NCBI GenBank assembly: GCA_902798675.1
Contig: CADBXQ010000098.1
Span: forward strand, 1-6,621
DNA: 6,621 nt
Direction: 5' to 3'
Source of the DNA: Oscillospiraceae bacterium
GTDB lineage: Bacteria > Bacillota > Clostridia > Oscillospirales > Ruminococcaceae
A program made the position numbers and the translations under genes. The notes under the pieces are model-generated. The model had not been told where the DNA came from. It made no database searches and saw only the letters and a program-made list of their open reading frames with translations. This document shows, one piece after another, positions 1-6,605 of this stretch (its first letter is position 1; the number at the start of each line of letters is the position of its first letter).

Positions 1-629
1 CCGCCGGTTGTTGGATCTGTGAGAACAGTGCAGTAAAAAAGGCCGGCTTCTGAATGAAGAGCAACCGCTCCAGAAGTTTTTGCCATCTGCATCAGCGAAA
101 CAATCCCTTCCTGCATCCTCGCTCCACCGCTTGCTGTGAATAAAACAACAGGCAATTTTTTATCGATTGCCCTCTCAAACGCCCGCGCAATCTTTTCGCC
201 AACAACAGACCCCATAGAAGCCATCATAAAGTGGGAATCCATGATCCCAATGACGCATTGCTCTCCCCGGATTTTACACTCTCCCGTTATTATTGCCTCT
301 TTAAGGCCTGTTTTTTGAATCAAAGACTTGACTTTTTCTTCATAGCCCGGGAAATTTATTGGGTTGACGCTTGAAAGGCCTTGATCATATTCAATAAAAC
401 TTCCTTTGTCAGCTGTTATTTCCAGGCGCTGCAACGCTGTTAAACGAGAATGATATCCACATTTTGTGCATATTCTTCCGGCGAGCTCAAATTCTTCTTT
501 AAAAATTGCGCTTTGGCATCTTGGGCATTTAAAAAGCAACCCCGGCGGAACATTCAGCTTGTTTTTTCCGGGGTTTTGGATGTCTCTTCCAATTCGCGAC
601 CGAACCACCTTAAACAAGTCTTTCATCAT
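1..629 (-). CDS. accD: Acetyl-CoA carboxylase carboxyltransferase subunit beta (partial, 3' end beyond window)
   Basis: This is the N-terminal 209 residues of AccD, which with AccA transfers the carboxyl group from carboxybiotin on AccB to acetyl-CoA to give malonyl-CoA in the cytoplasm. The reading frame is open from position 629 to the window edge. A four-cysteine zinc ribbon (CPRC at residues 35-38, CTKC at 54-57, 15 residues between the pairs) matches the AccD family. It is followed by crotonase-fold motifs: MDSHFMMASMGSVVGEK near 130-146, the FTASGGARMQEG block at 164-175, and a terminal DPTTGG run where the window ends. Family members are about 290-300 residues, so roughly 80-90 are missing. 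Two adjacent ATG codons (627-629 and 624-626) are possible starts; the first is used here. The Shine-Dalgarno is weak and G-rich (GGGG at 644-647, GGTG at 637-640). Unlike the other genes, it is separated from its upstream neighbour accC by 623 bases and has its own apparent promoter. Confidence 0.96.
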   Translation of the reverse strand, partial: MMKDLFKVVRSRIGRDIQNPGKNKLNVPPGLLFKCPRCQSAIFKEEFELAGRICTKCGYHSRLTALQRLEITADKGSFIEYDQGLSSVNPINFPGYEEKVKSLIQKTGLKEAIITGECKIRGEQCVIGIMDSHFMMASMGSVVGEKIARAFERAIDKKLPVVLFTASGGARMQEGIVSLMQMAKTSGAVALHSEAGLFYCTVLTDPTTG

Positions 630-680
630 AAAAAAACACCACACCCCTTTTGAAAAAAGCAAAACGCTAATGTCATGTTG

Positions 681-709
681 AATATATCACAATTTTATCA
701 TTTTGTCAA
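681..709 (-). promoter_or_regulatory. Predicted sigma-A promoter of accD
   Basis: On the minus strand there is a perfect -35 TTGACA (704-709), a 17-base spacer (687-703) and a -10 TATATT (681-686) preceded by TGA, which makes an extended -10. Transcription would start near 674 and leave a leader of about 45 bases before accD. The -35 box touches the left copy of the direct repeat that brackets the intergenic element. This placement suggests that accD can be transcribed separately from the fabH-accC block. The call rests on consensus match only. Confidence 0.7.
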
Positions 710-712
710 TAT

Positions 713-728
713 AAACCAACATATTTTT
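713..728. repeat. Left copy of 16-base direct repeat
   Basis: The sequence AAACCAACATATTTTT occurs here and again, identical and in the same orientation, at 1233-1248. Both copies are also preceded by GTCAA (705-709 and 1227-1231), with three bases (TAT) in between here and one base (C) at the right copy. The pair brackets the gene-free palindromic element and looks like a target-site duplication or a recombination scar. Confidence 0.8.
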
Positions 729-753
729 GACTTTATATTTTATGATTAGATTT

Positions 754-769
754 GGTTATATTTGTCCCC
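754..769. repeat. Left arm of internal inverted repeat
   Basis: GGTTATATTTGTCCCC here is the reverse complement of 1170-1185 at 15 of 16 positions. The two arms lie symmetrically around the central stem, about 100 bases outside it on each side (99 left, 105 right, measured to 868 and 1065). Confidence 0.75.
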
Positions 770-842
770 AAGCCAAATTTTTTAAAATTCCAACTCTTTA
801 TCTAAAATTTCTGTCTATGTCGTATATCCTTGACTTGACCCT

Positions 843-1091
843 AAAAAACAACACAAAAGCCAATTAAGCGCCGCCATCTCACAACTAACTGTAATATTAA
901 ACCTTTCCGAGCCTCCTGACCCTTTCAAGCCGTCCTCAACAAGCGGTAGGAAGGCTTCCGCAACGCGCTCACTCTTTTTAACCTTGGCTTATTACCGGCG
1001 CTTTGAAAGAACCGGGAAGTTTAAGTCAGGTTTAACTTGCGCAGTTTATGGTGAGCGGGCGGCGTTTTAAGCGGCTTTATCATCGTTTTTT
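843..1091. ncRNA. Candidate rod-like structured RNA of unknown family (strand undetermined)
   Basis: This segment can fold into one long interrupted hairpin. The helices I can pair by hand are 843-849/1085-1091, 856-861/1073-1078, 864-875/1058-1070 (one bulge, mostly G-C), 878-882/1051-1055, 887-892/1041-1046, 897-904/1028-1035 (8 perfect pairs), 905-909/1013-1017 and 922-928/1003-1009. Smaller hairpins are possible near 941-961. The 868-1064 core is about 51% G+C by hand count, against 22-24% in the flanks, a known signature of structured RNA in A/T-rich genomes. A rod with internal loops and a closing stem, of roughly 200-250 bases, resembles the general 6S RNA plan, but I see no diagnostic conserved motif. 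Because the fold is symmetric, either strand could be transcribed, and both ends carry T-runs. It could equally be the fold-back core of a MITE. Confidence 0.4.
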
Positions 1092-1169
1092 GCAAAATTA
1101 TCTTGAGGGCAGTCTGATTTGAAATGTTTTTTATAATCAAATTCTGATATTTTTAGAAAGAAGGATTGA

Positions 1170-1185
1170 GGGGACAAAAATAACC
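1170..1185. repeat. Right arm of internal inverted repeat
   Basis: GGGGACAAAAATAACC here pairs with 754-769 with a single mismatch. Weaker similarity continues outward beyond both arms. Confidence 0.75.
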
Positions 1186-1232
1186 TAAATTCAATACTAA
1201 AAAAACGTGTAGTAAATCAAATATAAGTCAAC

Positions 1233-1248
1233 AAACCAACATATTTTT
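1233..1248. repeat. Right copy of 16-base direct repeat
   Basis: This is identical to 713-728 and lies 4 bases past the accC stop codon. Its position at the very end of accC and the other copy's position at the accD promoter fit an insertion into an originally short accC-accD gap. Confidence 0.8.
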
Positions 1249-1252
1249 AGGC

Positions 1253-2593
1253 TCAATATCCAAGCCTGCCTAAAAAACCAATGTCAACATTTCCTCGCCT
1301 AAAATCTTCGTTTCGAAGCAAAGACAAGTGAAAGTCTATGTTGGTTGAAATTCCCTCAACAATGAACTCAGCAAGCGCCCAACGCATTTTTGCTATTGCT
1401 TCATCTCGCGTTTTAGCGTGGGTCATGACCTTGGCGATCATGCTGTCATAGTGGGGCGTCACGGTATATCCTGGATATACACAACTGTCAACCCGAACTC
1501 CATTTCCACAGGGAACATATAGCCCCTTTATCTGCCCGGGAACAGGCATGAAACCTTTTTCGGGAATTTCCGCATTTATCCTGCATTCTATTGCATGGCC
1601 GTTGATTTTTACGTCATCCTGAGAAATATCCAACTTTTGCGAATCTGCAATCTTGATTTGATTTTTAACAATATCTACATCAGTCACAAGTTCAGTTATC
1701 CCATGCTCAACCTGAAGCCTTGTGTTCATCTCCATAAAATAAAAATTGTCATCTTTGTCAAACAAAAATTCAACTGTCCCGGCATTATAGTACTGACTTG
1801 CTTTTGCAGCCAAAATTGCGGCCCTTCCCATCTTTTCTCGAACAGCTTCGCTAACCGCAGGGCTTGGCGCTTCTTCAATCAGCTTTTGATTTCTCCTTTG
1901 AATCGAACAGTCTCTTTCTCCTAAATGAACAACATTTCCATATTTATCGGCAATAATCTGGATTTCAACATGTCTTGGATTTTCAATAAATTTTTCGAGA
2001 TATACTCCGGAATTCCCAAAAAAAGACTCTGCTTCGGTTTGGGCTGCAAGGATTGCGGACTCGAGATCTTTTGGGGAATTAACAAGGCGAATTCCCCTTC
2101 CGCCGCCTCCAGCTGTTGCTTTAACCATAACAGGATAACCTATTTCATCAGAAACCTTCAAAGCGTGGTTTAGGTCTAAAATCAAGCCTTCAGACCCGGG
2201 AATCACAGGGACTCCAGCTTCTTTCATGACGCGCCGGGCGCTTGCTTTGTCGCCTAAGCTTTCCATGGCCAAAGCCGAAGGCCCAATGAATTCCAGTCCA
2301 CACATATCGCACATTTTAGCAAATCCGCTGTTTTCAGACAAAAAACCAAACCCGGGATGAACAGCATCCGCCCCGGTTATTTCACAGGCCGAAATGATTG
2401 ACTCGACGTTTAAATAGCTGTCTTTTGGTTTTGCTGGCCCAATGCAAACAGCTTCATCTGCAATTTGTGCGTGTAAAGATTCTTTGTCTGCTTCTGAATA
2501 TATCGCAACAGTTGAAATTCCAAGCTCCCTGCAAGCGTGAATAATCCTAACAGCTATTTCGCCCCTGTTTGCAATCAGCACTTTTCCAAACAT
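1253..2593 (-). CDS. accC: Biotin carboxylase subunit of acetyl-CoA carboxylase
   Basis: AccC uses ATP and bicarbonate to carboxylate the biotin on AccB, the first half-reaction of acetyl-CoA carboxylase. At 446 residues it is full length and almost co-linear with the E. coli enzyme. The N-terminal domain opens FGKVLIANRGEIAVR. The ATP-grasp part has K116, K158, the glycine-rich GGGGRGIR loop (162-169), H208, K237 in the RRNQK stretch, E275, E288, N290, R292, Q294, V295 and E296; R338 lies in AIECRINAE. These correspond to the known catalytic and ATP/bicarbonate-binding residues. One oddity is VEHGITE at 295-301, where the family nearly always has VEHPVTE. The ATG start is supported by AAAGGAG (2604-2610), 10 bases upstream. 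It follows fabZ by 33 bases. Downstream there is no nearby accD start; the palindromic intergenic element comes first. Confidence 0.97.
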   Translation of the reverse strand: MFGKVLIANRGEIAVRIIHACRELGISTVAIYSEADKESLHAQIADEAVCIGPAKPKDSYLNVESIISACEITGADAVHPGFGFLSENSGFAKMCDMCGLEFIGPSALAMESLGDKASARRVMKEAGVPVIPGSEGLILDLNHALKVSDEIGYPVMVKATAGGGGRGIRLVNSPKDLESAILAAQTEAESFFGNSGVYLEKFIENPRHVEIQIIADKYGNVVHLGERDCSIQRRNQKLIEEAPSPAVSEAVREKMGRAAILAAKASQYYNAGTVEFLFDKDDNFYFMEMNTRLQVEHGITELVTDVDIVKNQIKIADSQKLDISQDDVKINGHAIECRINAEIPEKGFMPVPGQIKGLYVPCGNGVRVDSCVYPGYTVTPHYDSMIAKVMTHAKTRDEAIAKMRWALAEFIVEGISTNIDFHLSLLRNEDFRRGNVDIGFLGRLGY

Positions 2594-2626
2594 TAATATA
2601 TTACTCCTTTAAATGAGTTTTTGCCA

Positions 2627-3058
2627 CTATTTTTCAAGAGCAAACATAATCTCAGCAACGACTGCTTTTTTCTCGCAAATCGTTGCAATCGCCTTTGCAC
2701 GCCCGAAAGCCCCTTTAACTTTTATTATTTCAACCTTCAAATCCACGACATCCCCCGGCAAAATTGGCCTTTTAAATCGAGCCTTGTCTATTCCACCAAA
2801 AAACGCAATTTTTCCTTTGTTTTCAGGAGCAGACAGCAAACAAACCGCCCCCGCTTGCGCAAGCATCTCAACCGTTAAAACTCCCGGCTGAATTGGCTTC
2901 CCTGGAAAGTGGCCCCTAAACCAGGATTCGTCTTGCTTTAAATGTTTCCTTGCAAAAACCCTTTTTCCGGGTTCAAGTTCAACAATTTCGTCTATAAGCA
3001 AAAAAGGTTCTCTGTGTGGAATAATTTGCTTAATCTGTTCTATATTCATCAAAGACAT
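2627..3058 (-). CDS. fabZ: 3-hydroxyacyl-[acyl-carrier-protein] dehydratase FabZ
   Basis: FabZ removes water from 3-hydroxyacyl-ACP to give trans-2-enoyl-ACP in each elongation cycle. It is a cytosolic hot-dog-fold enzyme. With the ATG at 3056-3058 it is 143 residues, normal for the family. The opening after the start (NIEQIKQIIPHREPFLLID) is the standard FabZ N-terminus. The active-site block GHFPGKPIQPGVLTVEMLAQ carries the catalytic His (about residue 50) and Glu (about 64). The frame can be extended to a GTG at 3071-3073 (148 residues), but that codon overlaps the only good Shine-Dalgarno (GAGAGG, 3073-3078), so the ATG is preferred although the spacing of 14 is long. Another ATG at 3047-3049 is possible. 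It lies 46 bases after accB and 33 before accC, the arrangement typical of Clostridia. Confidence 0.95.
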   Translation of the reverse strand: MSLMNIEQIKQIIPHREPFLLIDEIVELEPGKRVFARKHLKQDESWFRGHFPGKPIQPGVLTVEMLAQAGAVCLLSAPENKGKIAFFGGIDKARFKRPILPGDVVDLKVEIIKVKGAFGRAKAIATICEKKAVVAEIMFALEK

Positions 3059-3070
3059 ATATTTAAATAA

Positions 3071-3078
3071 CACCTCTC
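3071..3078 (-). promoter_or_regulatory. Ribosome binding site deciding the fabZ start
   Basis: The minus strand reads GAGAGGTG here. It overlaps the upstream in-frame GTG, which argues against that codon as the start. The ATG at 3056-3058 lies 14 bases from the last G of AGAGG, longer than ideal but across an A/T-only spacer. Confidence 0.5.
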
Positions 3079-3104
3079 GTTTTTCAGCAGCTTTCTTAAC
3101 GCGC

Positions 3105-3557
3105 TCATTCTATGATCATTATCGGTTGGCCATATTCAACGCTCTGGCCGGATTCAACCAAAATCTCTTTCAAAGTTCCGCTAAATTCGCTCTTAACTTC
3201 ATTCATCAATTTCATAGATTCTATTATATATATCACATCGCCCTTATTTATTTTATCACCAACGCTAACAAACGGCGGCTTCCCTGGAGCTGGAGTGCTA
3301 TAGAATGTTCCAACGATTGGAGCCCGAACGACATTTTGATTTGAATCTTCAATTGACTGGCCCTCGTCAAGGTCGGATATATCGGCAACTTCGGGCCTAG
3401 CAGGCTCAACAACATGGCAGGCTTTATTTTTAAAAGGATTAGATTCTATGACAATTTCAAAATCTTGGCATGAAATTTTTAATTTAGTTATTTTGGATTT
3501 TTCAACACGGTCTATTAAATAATCAATTGTTTTAGTCTCAAAATTAAAATCATTCAT
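3105..3557 (-). CDS. accB: Biotin carboxyl carrier protein of acetyl-CoA carboxylase
   Basis: AccB carries the biotin that shuttles CO2 between AccC and the AccA-AccD carboxyltransferase. It is 150 residues, typical for bacterial BCCP. The N-terminal region (about 1-45) is the usual helical and strand segment that binds biotin carboxylase. Residues 46-76 form an acidic, Pro/Ala-containing linker. The C-terminal biotinyl domain (about 77-150) starts at VRAPIVGTFYSTPAPGKPPFV, which includes the characteristic 'thumb' insertion, and has the biotinylation motif ESMKLMNEV with the target lysine at K116. The ATG at 3555-3557 has a strong GGAGG (3566-3570) 8 bases upstream. The gene starts only 15 bases after the fabF stop, so its Shine-Dalgarno sits directly beside that stop; translation may be coupled to the broken fabF. 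Confidence 0.96.
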   Translation of the reverse strand: MNDFNFETKTIDYLIDRVEKSKITKLKISCQDFEIVIESNPFKNKACHVVEPARPEVADISDLDEGQSIEDSNQNVVRAPIVGTFYSTPAPGKPPFVSVGDKINKGDVIYIIESMKLMNEVKSEFSGTLKEILVESGQSVEYGQPIMIIE

Positions 3558-3572
3558 ATCTTTTTCCTCCCT

Positions 3573-4780
3573 TTAATCTTCAAATTTTTTAAAGCAAATT
3601 GTTGCGTTATGGCCCCCAAAACCAAGCGAATTTGACAGGGCATATTTTATGGGCTTTTCTCGAGCCCCTTCAGTCACATAATCCAGATCACACTCCTCGT
3701 CTTTATGTAAATATCCAATCGTTGGAGGGACAATCCCAAATTTTAGCGCCAAAATCGTCGCAACAGCTTCAGCTGCCCCCGCCGCTCCCAGCATATGGCC
3801 AGTCATGGATTTGGTTGAGGACATCATCAGATTATAGGCATGCTGATTCGATCGTTAGGGCCGGTTGAAGTTCCATGGGCGTTGATATAGTCTATGTCAC
3901 TGGGAGTAACTCCCGCGTCTTGAATTGCGTTTGAAATTGATTTTGCGGGGCTTTTTGCTGTTGGATCCGGGCTTGTTATATGATATGCGTCTGCAGTTGC
4001 GCCATATCCCAAAATTTCAGCATATATTTTAGCTTTTCTTGCCTTTGCAAATTCAAGCTCTTCCAAAACCAGAGCAGCCGCCCCTTCGCCAATAACAAAG
4101 CCGCTTCTTTGCTTGTCGAACGGAATTGACGCCCTGTCTGGGTCGGAGGCTTTGGTTAAAGCTTTCATATTGCTAAATCCCGCGATTGTCAGGCCGCTGA
4201 TTCCAGCTTCAGATCCCCCCGCAACGCACGCATCCAAATATCCATCTCTGATTTTTCGAAACGCTTCGCCGATCGCATTAGTTGAAGATGTGCAGGCGGT
4301 GGTGATGTCCATATTATCGCCTCTAAAGCCCGCGTCTATTGAAATCATGCCCGCAGCTATGTTTGAAATCATCATTGGAATTAAAAAAACCGAAACCCTT
4401 CCTGGCCCTTTTTCGAGCCATTTTGAGTGTTCTTTTTCAACCGTTCCAATTCCGCCAATTCCGCTGCTGAAGATGACGCCAACGCGAAAGGGATCGTGAA
4501 CCTCAAGCAAATCCTGGCCGTCAAGCGCATCTTTCGAGGCAGCAAGAGCAAGCTGGCAAAATCTATCGGTTTTTCGAACGGTTTTTTTGTCAAAATATGA
4601 CGTTGGATCAAAATCATAGTCATATGAAGCGACTTTAACCTCAAGGTCTTTTGTATCTATGAATTCGATGGGACGTATACCGTGAATTCCATTTTTTAAG
4701 CTGCTCCAATAGGCCTTTAAATCGTTTCCGATCGAACTTTTTATTCCCATGCCCGTCACCACGACACGTCTTTTTTTCAT
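3573..4780 (-). pseudogene. fabF: 3-oxoacyl-ACP synthase II (KAS II), frameshifted by internal deletion
   Basis: FabF condenses malonyl-ACP with acyl-ACP to elongate fatty acids. The 5' part (3827-4780, 317 residues) has the thiolase-fold N-terminus RRVVVTGMGI, the nucleophile C163 in ITTACTSSTNAIGEA, the FDKQRSGFVIGEGAA block, and the first catalytic His (H302, in NAHGTST). It then runs out of frame after NDR and stops. The 3' part continues in another frame from about 3856 to 3573: QHAYNLMMSSTKSMTGHMLGAAG holds the catalytic Lys and second His, and the gate motif SNSLGFGGHN follows. Against the usual family sequence, about 11 residues are missing at the junction. That fits a net loss of 31 bases; restoring them would give 1239 bases, or 412 residues, the normal FabF length. 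The start has GGAGG (4789-4793) 8 bases upstream. Apart from this lesion the gene looks conserved, so either a recent mutation or an assembly error is possible. Confidence 0.9.
3838..3856 (-). other. Deletion/frameshift junction in fabF
   Basis: On the minus strand the codons for NDR (3848-3856) are followed after two bases by those for QHAYN in the next frame. The usual segment between them (like YETMAIKTVFG in Bacillus FabF) is absent. The first frame ends at a TGA at 3827-3829, and the second frame has a TAA just upstream of the junction, so ribosomal slippage at this point would not restore the missing residues. Confidence 0.8.
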
Positions 4781-4829
4781 GTTTTATACCTCCAAAAATT
4801 ATCGACATATAAGCAAAAATGCGCAAAAT

Positions 4830-5579
4830 TCAAATTGCAAGACATCCATCAACGACAATGACCTGACCGTTAATATACGATGAATCCGGCCCGCAAAGGA
4901 AGCTGACAACCCCTGCGACCTCGCTCGGATCTCCAATCCTTTTAATTGAAATTTGCGCTTTAATTTTTTCTTTTAAATCCTCCGAAAGACCGTTTGTCAT
5001 GTCAGTCTCGATAAAACCTGGCGCAACAGCGTTGACCAAAATTCCCCGAAGCCCAAGCTCTTTTGCCGCTGTTTTTGTCATTCCGATTATCCCCGCTTTA
5101 GACGCAGAGTAATTAAATTGCCCAATATTACCAGAAATTCCCGCAACTGATGAAACATTCACGATCCTGCCGCTTTTTTGCTTCATCATCAATTTTCCAA
5201 CCAATTTGGTCATGTTAAAAACGCTTTTATAGTTAATTTGCGTGACCAGATCAAAATTTTCTTCCGACATCCTGATTAAAAGACTATCTCGAATTATTCC
5301 GGCGTTGTTGACTAAAACATCTATAGAACCGAATTTTTTTATGATGCTGTCAACCATATTCGAACATTGATCATATTTCGAAACATCCGCAACAAAACAC
5401 TCGGCCTCAATTCCAAAAGTTTTGCACTCTTTGACAACCAAACTTCCTTGATCATTTGCAGAACTTTCGCTGCTGCAGTTGACCGCAACATTAAATCCAT
5501 CTTTTGCGAGTCTTTTAGCAATCGCGGCCCCTATTCCCCGAGATGATCCGGTGACTAGCGCAGTTTTTCTAGAATTCAT
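4830..5579 (-). CDS. fabG: 3-oxoacyl-[acyl-carrier-protein] reductase FabG
   Basis: FabG reduces 3-ketoacyl-ACP to 3-hydroxyacyl-ACP, normally with NADPH, as a cytosolic tetramer. At 249 residues it is a classical short-chain dehydrogenase. It has the Rossmann cofactor motif TGSSRGIG (10-17), D65 in the VADVS segment, NNAG (91-94), and the catalytic tetrad N116, S144 (in NVSSVAG), Y157 and K161 (YSASK). VAPGFIETDM (185-194) is typical of FabG rather than of other SDR families. The C-terminus GQVIVVDG is also standard. The ATG is preceded by AGGAGG (5591-5596) at a spacing of 11. It follows fabH directly with a 30-base gap and precedes fabF by 49 bases, so co-transcription is likely. Many clostridial operons have acpP, fabK and fabD between fabH and fabG; here they are not present. 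Confidence 0.96.
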   Translation of the reverse strand: MNSRKTALVTGSSRGIGAAIAKRLAKDGFNVAVNCSSESSANDQGSLVVKECKTFGIEAECFVADVSKYDQCSNMVDSIIKKFGSIDVLVNNAGIIRDSLLIRMSEENFDLVTQINYKSVFNMTKLVGKLMMKQKSGRIVNVSSVAGISGNIGQFNYSASKAGIIGMTKTAAKELGLRGILVNAVAPGFIETDMTNGLSEDLKEKIKAQISIKRIGDPSEVAGVVSFLCGPDSSYINGQVIVVDGCLAI

Positions 5580-5609
5580 ATTGAAAAATTCCTCCTAAAT
5601 GAAAATATA

Positions 5610-6605
5610 TCAAACTGTTATAACTATTGCTCCATAAATCAGGCCAGCGCCTAAGCCAACCATTCCAATCCTGTCGCCAGGAGAAAGCTTTTTTTGTTCA
5701 AACAATTGCGCAAGACAAACCGGGATGCAGGCGGAAGATATGTTTCCAGTTTCTTGTATATTAACATATACTTTGCTTTTGTCAACTCCCATCTTTTTCA
5801 TCGCAGTTTCTATGATCCTGATGTTGGCTTGATGAGGGATAATATAGTCAAGATCTTTTGGGGAAATTCCAGCTTTCTGACAGGCTTTTTCCATAGCAAT
5901 CGGCATGGCATTAACCGCGAATTTATAGACTTCTTTTCCGTTCATATACATATATCGGCCTGTTTGGTTTGGGAAAATTTTTGAGTTTTCTTGGGCCTGT
6001 TCTTTTGTGGTGAATGCGTTGCCGGAAGGATATAGATGCGCATATAAAAGCTCAGCTCGAGTTCCATCGGCTCCAAGATATGAATATGCTTTTTGGCTGC
6101 TGCTTTGAGCAACAACAGCTCCAGCTCCATCTCCAAATAAAACACAGGTTGAGCGGTCGGAATAGTCGACAGATTTAGTCATGTTTTCAGAAGAAACAAC
6201 CAAAACAGTTTTAATATTTTCGTCAGTGTCAATATATCTTTGAGCCATGTCCAGCCCATAAACAAATCCCGCGCACGCACAGCATATGTCTATTCCGAAT
6301 GCATTGCTTGCGCCCAACTTCCCTTGAATGACGTTTGACATAGAAGGGTATGCAAAATCAGCATTGACGGTTGTGAAGATGATCATGTCCAGATCAAGCG
6401 GGGTTATTTTTGCGTTTTTAATCGCGTCTTTGGCGGCTTTTAATCCCATAGCCCATGTATATTCGCCTTGAGAAATGTGGCGTCGTTTTATCCCGGTTCT
6501 TTTTGTTATCCACTCGTCTGAAGTTTCGACAATTTTTGCAAAATCTTCATTATCAACAACCAATTCCGGCAGATACATCCCAGCTCCAATTAAACGAATT
6601 CCCAA
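5610..6605 (-). CDS. fabH: 3-oxoacyl-[acyl-carrier-protein] synthase III (KAS III)
   Basis: FabH condenses acetyl-CoA or another short or branched acyl-CoA with malonyl-ACP to start fatty-acid chains, so it helps set straight- versus branched-chain composition. The protein is 331 residues, close to the family norm. The N-terminus GIRLIGAGMYLPE and SDEWITKRTGIKRRH (29-43) are hallmark KAS III segments. The catalytic triad is C111 (DICCACAGF), H258 (IPHQANIRI) and N288 (ETGNISSA). The H-to-N spacing of 30 equals that of E. coli FabH. The GDGAGAVV block (158-165) is also present. The start codon is TTG (6603-6605), supported by a perfect AGGAGG (6613-6618) seven bases upstream; the reading MGIRL fits the family. 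It is the first gene of the operon visible here, and the operon promoter lies outside the window. Confidence 0.96.
   Translation of the reverse strand: MGIRLIGAGMYLPELVVDNEDFAKIVETSDEWITKRTGIKRRHISQGEYTWAMGLKAAKDAIKNAKITPLDLDMIIFTTVNADFAYPSMSNVIQGKLGASNAFGIDICCACAGFVYGLDMAQRYIDTDENIKTVLVVSSENMTKSVDYSDRSTCVLFGDGAGAVVAQSSSQKAYSYLGADGTRAELLYAHLYPSGNAFTTKEQAQENSKIFPNQTGRYMYMNGKEVYKFAVNAMPIAMEKACQKAGISPKDLDYIIPHQANIRIIETAMKKMGVDKSKVYVNIQETGNISSACIPVCLAQLFEQKKLSPGDRIGMVGLGAGLIYGAIVITV

Larger units (their letters stand above)
729..1232. mobile_element. Putative non-autonomous insertion (MITE-like palindromic element) between accC and accD
   Basis: About 500 bases without a credible gene lie between exact 16-base direct repeats. 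The stretch is built as nested inverted repeats. The outermost arms are GACTTTATATTT at 729-740 against its near-complement AAATATAAGTC at 1219-1229. The next pair is 754-769 against 1170-1185, with 15 of 16 bases matching. Inside these is a long central stem from about 843 to 1091. No transposase or reverse transcriptase is present in the window, so any mobility would be supplied in trans. A 16-base duplication is longer than most DNA transposons make, and the outer arms are short and imperfect, so this may instead be an old duplication scar around an RNA gene. The element disrupts what is usually a tightly coupled accC-accD junction. Confidence 0.45.

Noticed and set aside
136..681. Plus-strand open frames of 60-71 codons opposite accD
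   Set aside because: The minus strand encodes a continuous, clearly conserved AccD through this region; the plus frames have no support.
843..880. Simple intrinsic terminator for the fabH-accC transcript
   Set aside because: A G+C-rich stem and T-run exist, but the T-run is 8 or more bases from the strong stem and the stem's arms are nearly 200 bases apart, so this is not a canonical terminator.
895..945. SRP-RNA-like GGGTCAGGAGGCTCGGAAAG on the minus strand
   Set aside because: It lacks the invariant GGAAGCAGC-type loop partner and the helix 8 geometry; only GTCAGG and GGAA match.
961..1064. 5S rRNA-like words (CCGGGAAGTTTAAG) in the structured region
   Set aside because: The remaining 5S conserved blocks (the CCCAT-CCGAAC region, the GGGAGAGTAGG-like 3' part) and the expected length and end pairing are missing.
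1127..1143. Partial resemblance to a FabT-type operator (AATTTGATTATAAAA on the minus strand)
   Set aside because: Only one half of the palindrome is good, the region is A/T-rich, and no convincing promoter overlaps it. The consensus was recalled from memory, so the evidence is too weak.
1595..1924. Plus-strand open frames opposite accC (109 and 82 codons) and opposite fabF (128 codons at 4113-4499)
   Set aside because: They are antisense shadows of conserved genes, with no ribosome binding site, recognisable domain or family resemblance.
3071..3073. GTG start giving a 148-residue FabZ
   Set aside because: The GTG overlaps the only plausible Shine-Dalgarno, and the extra N-terminal residues are not typical of FabZ.
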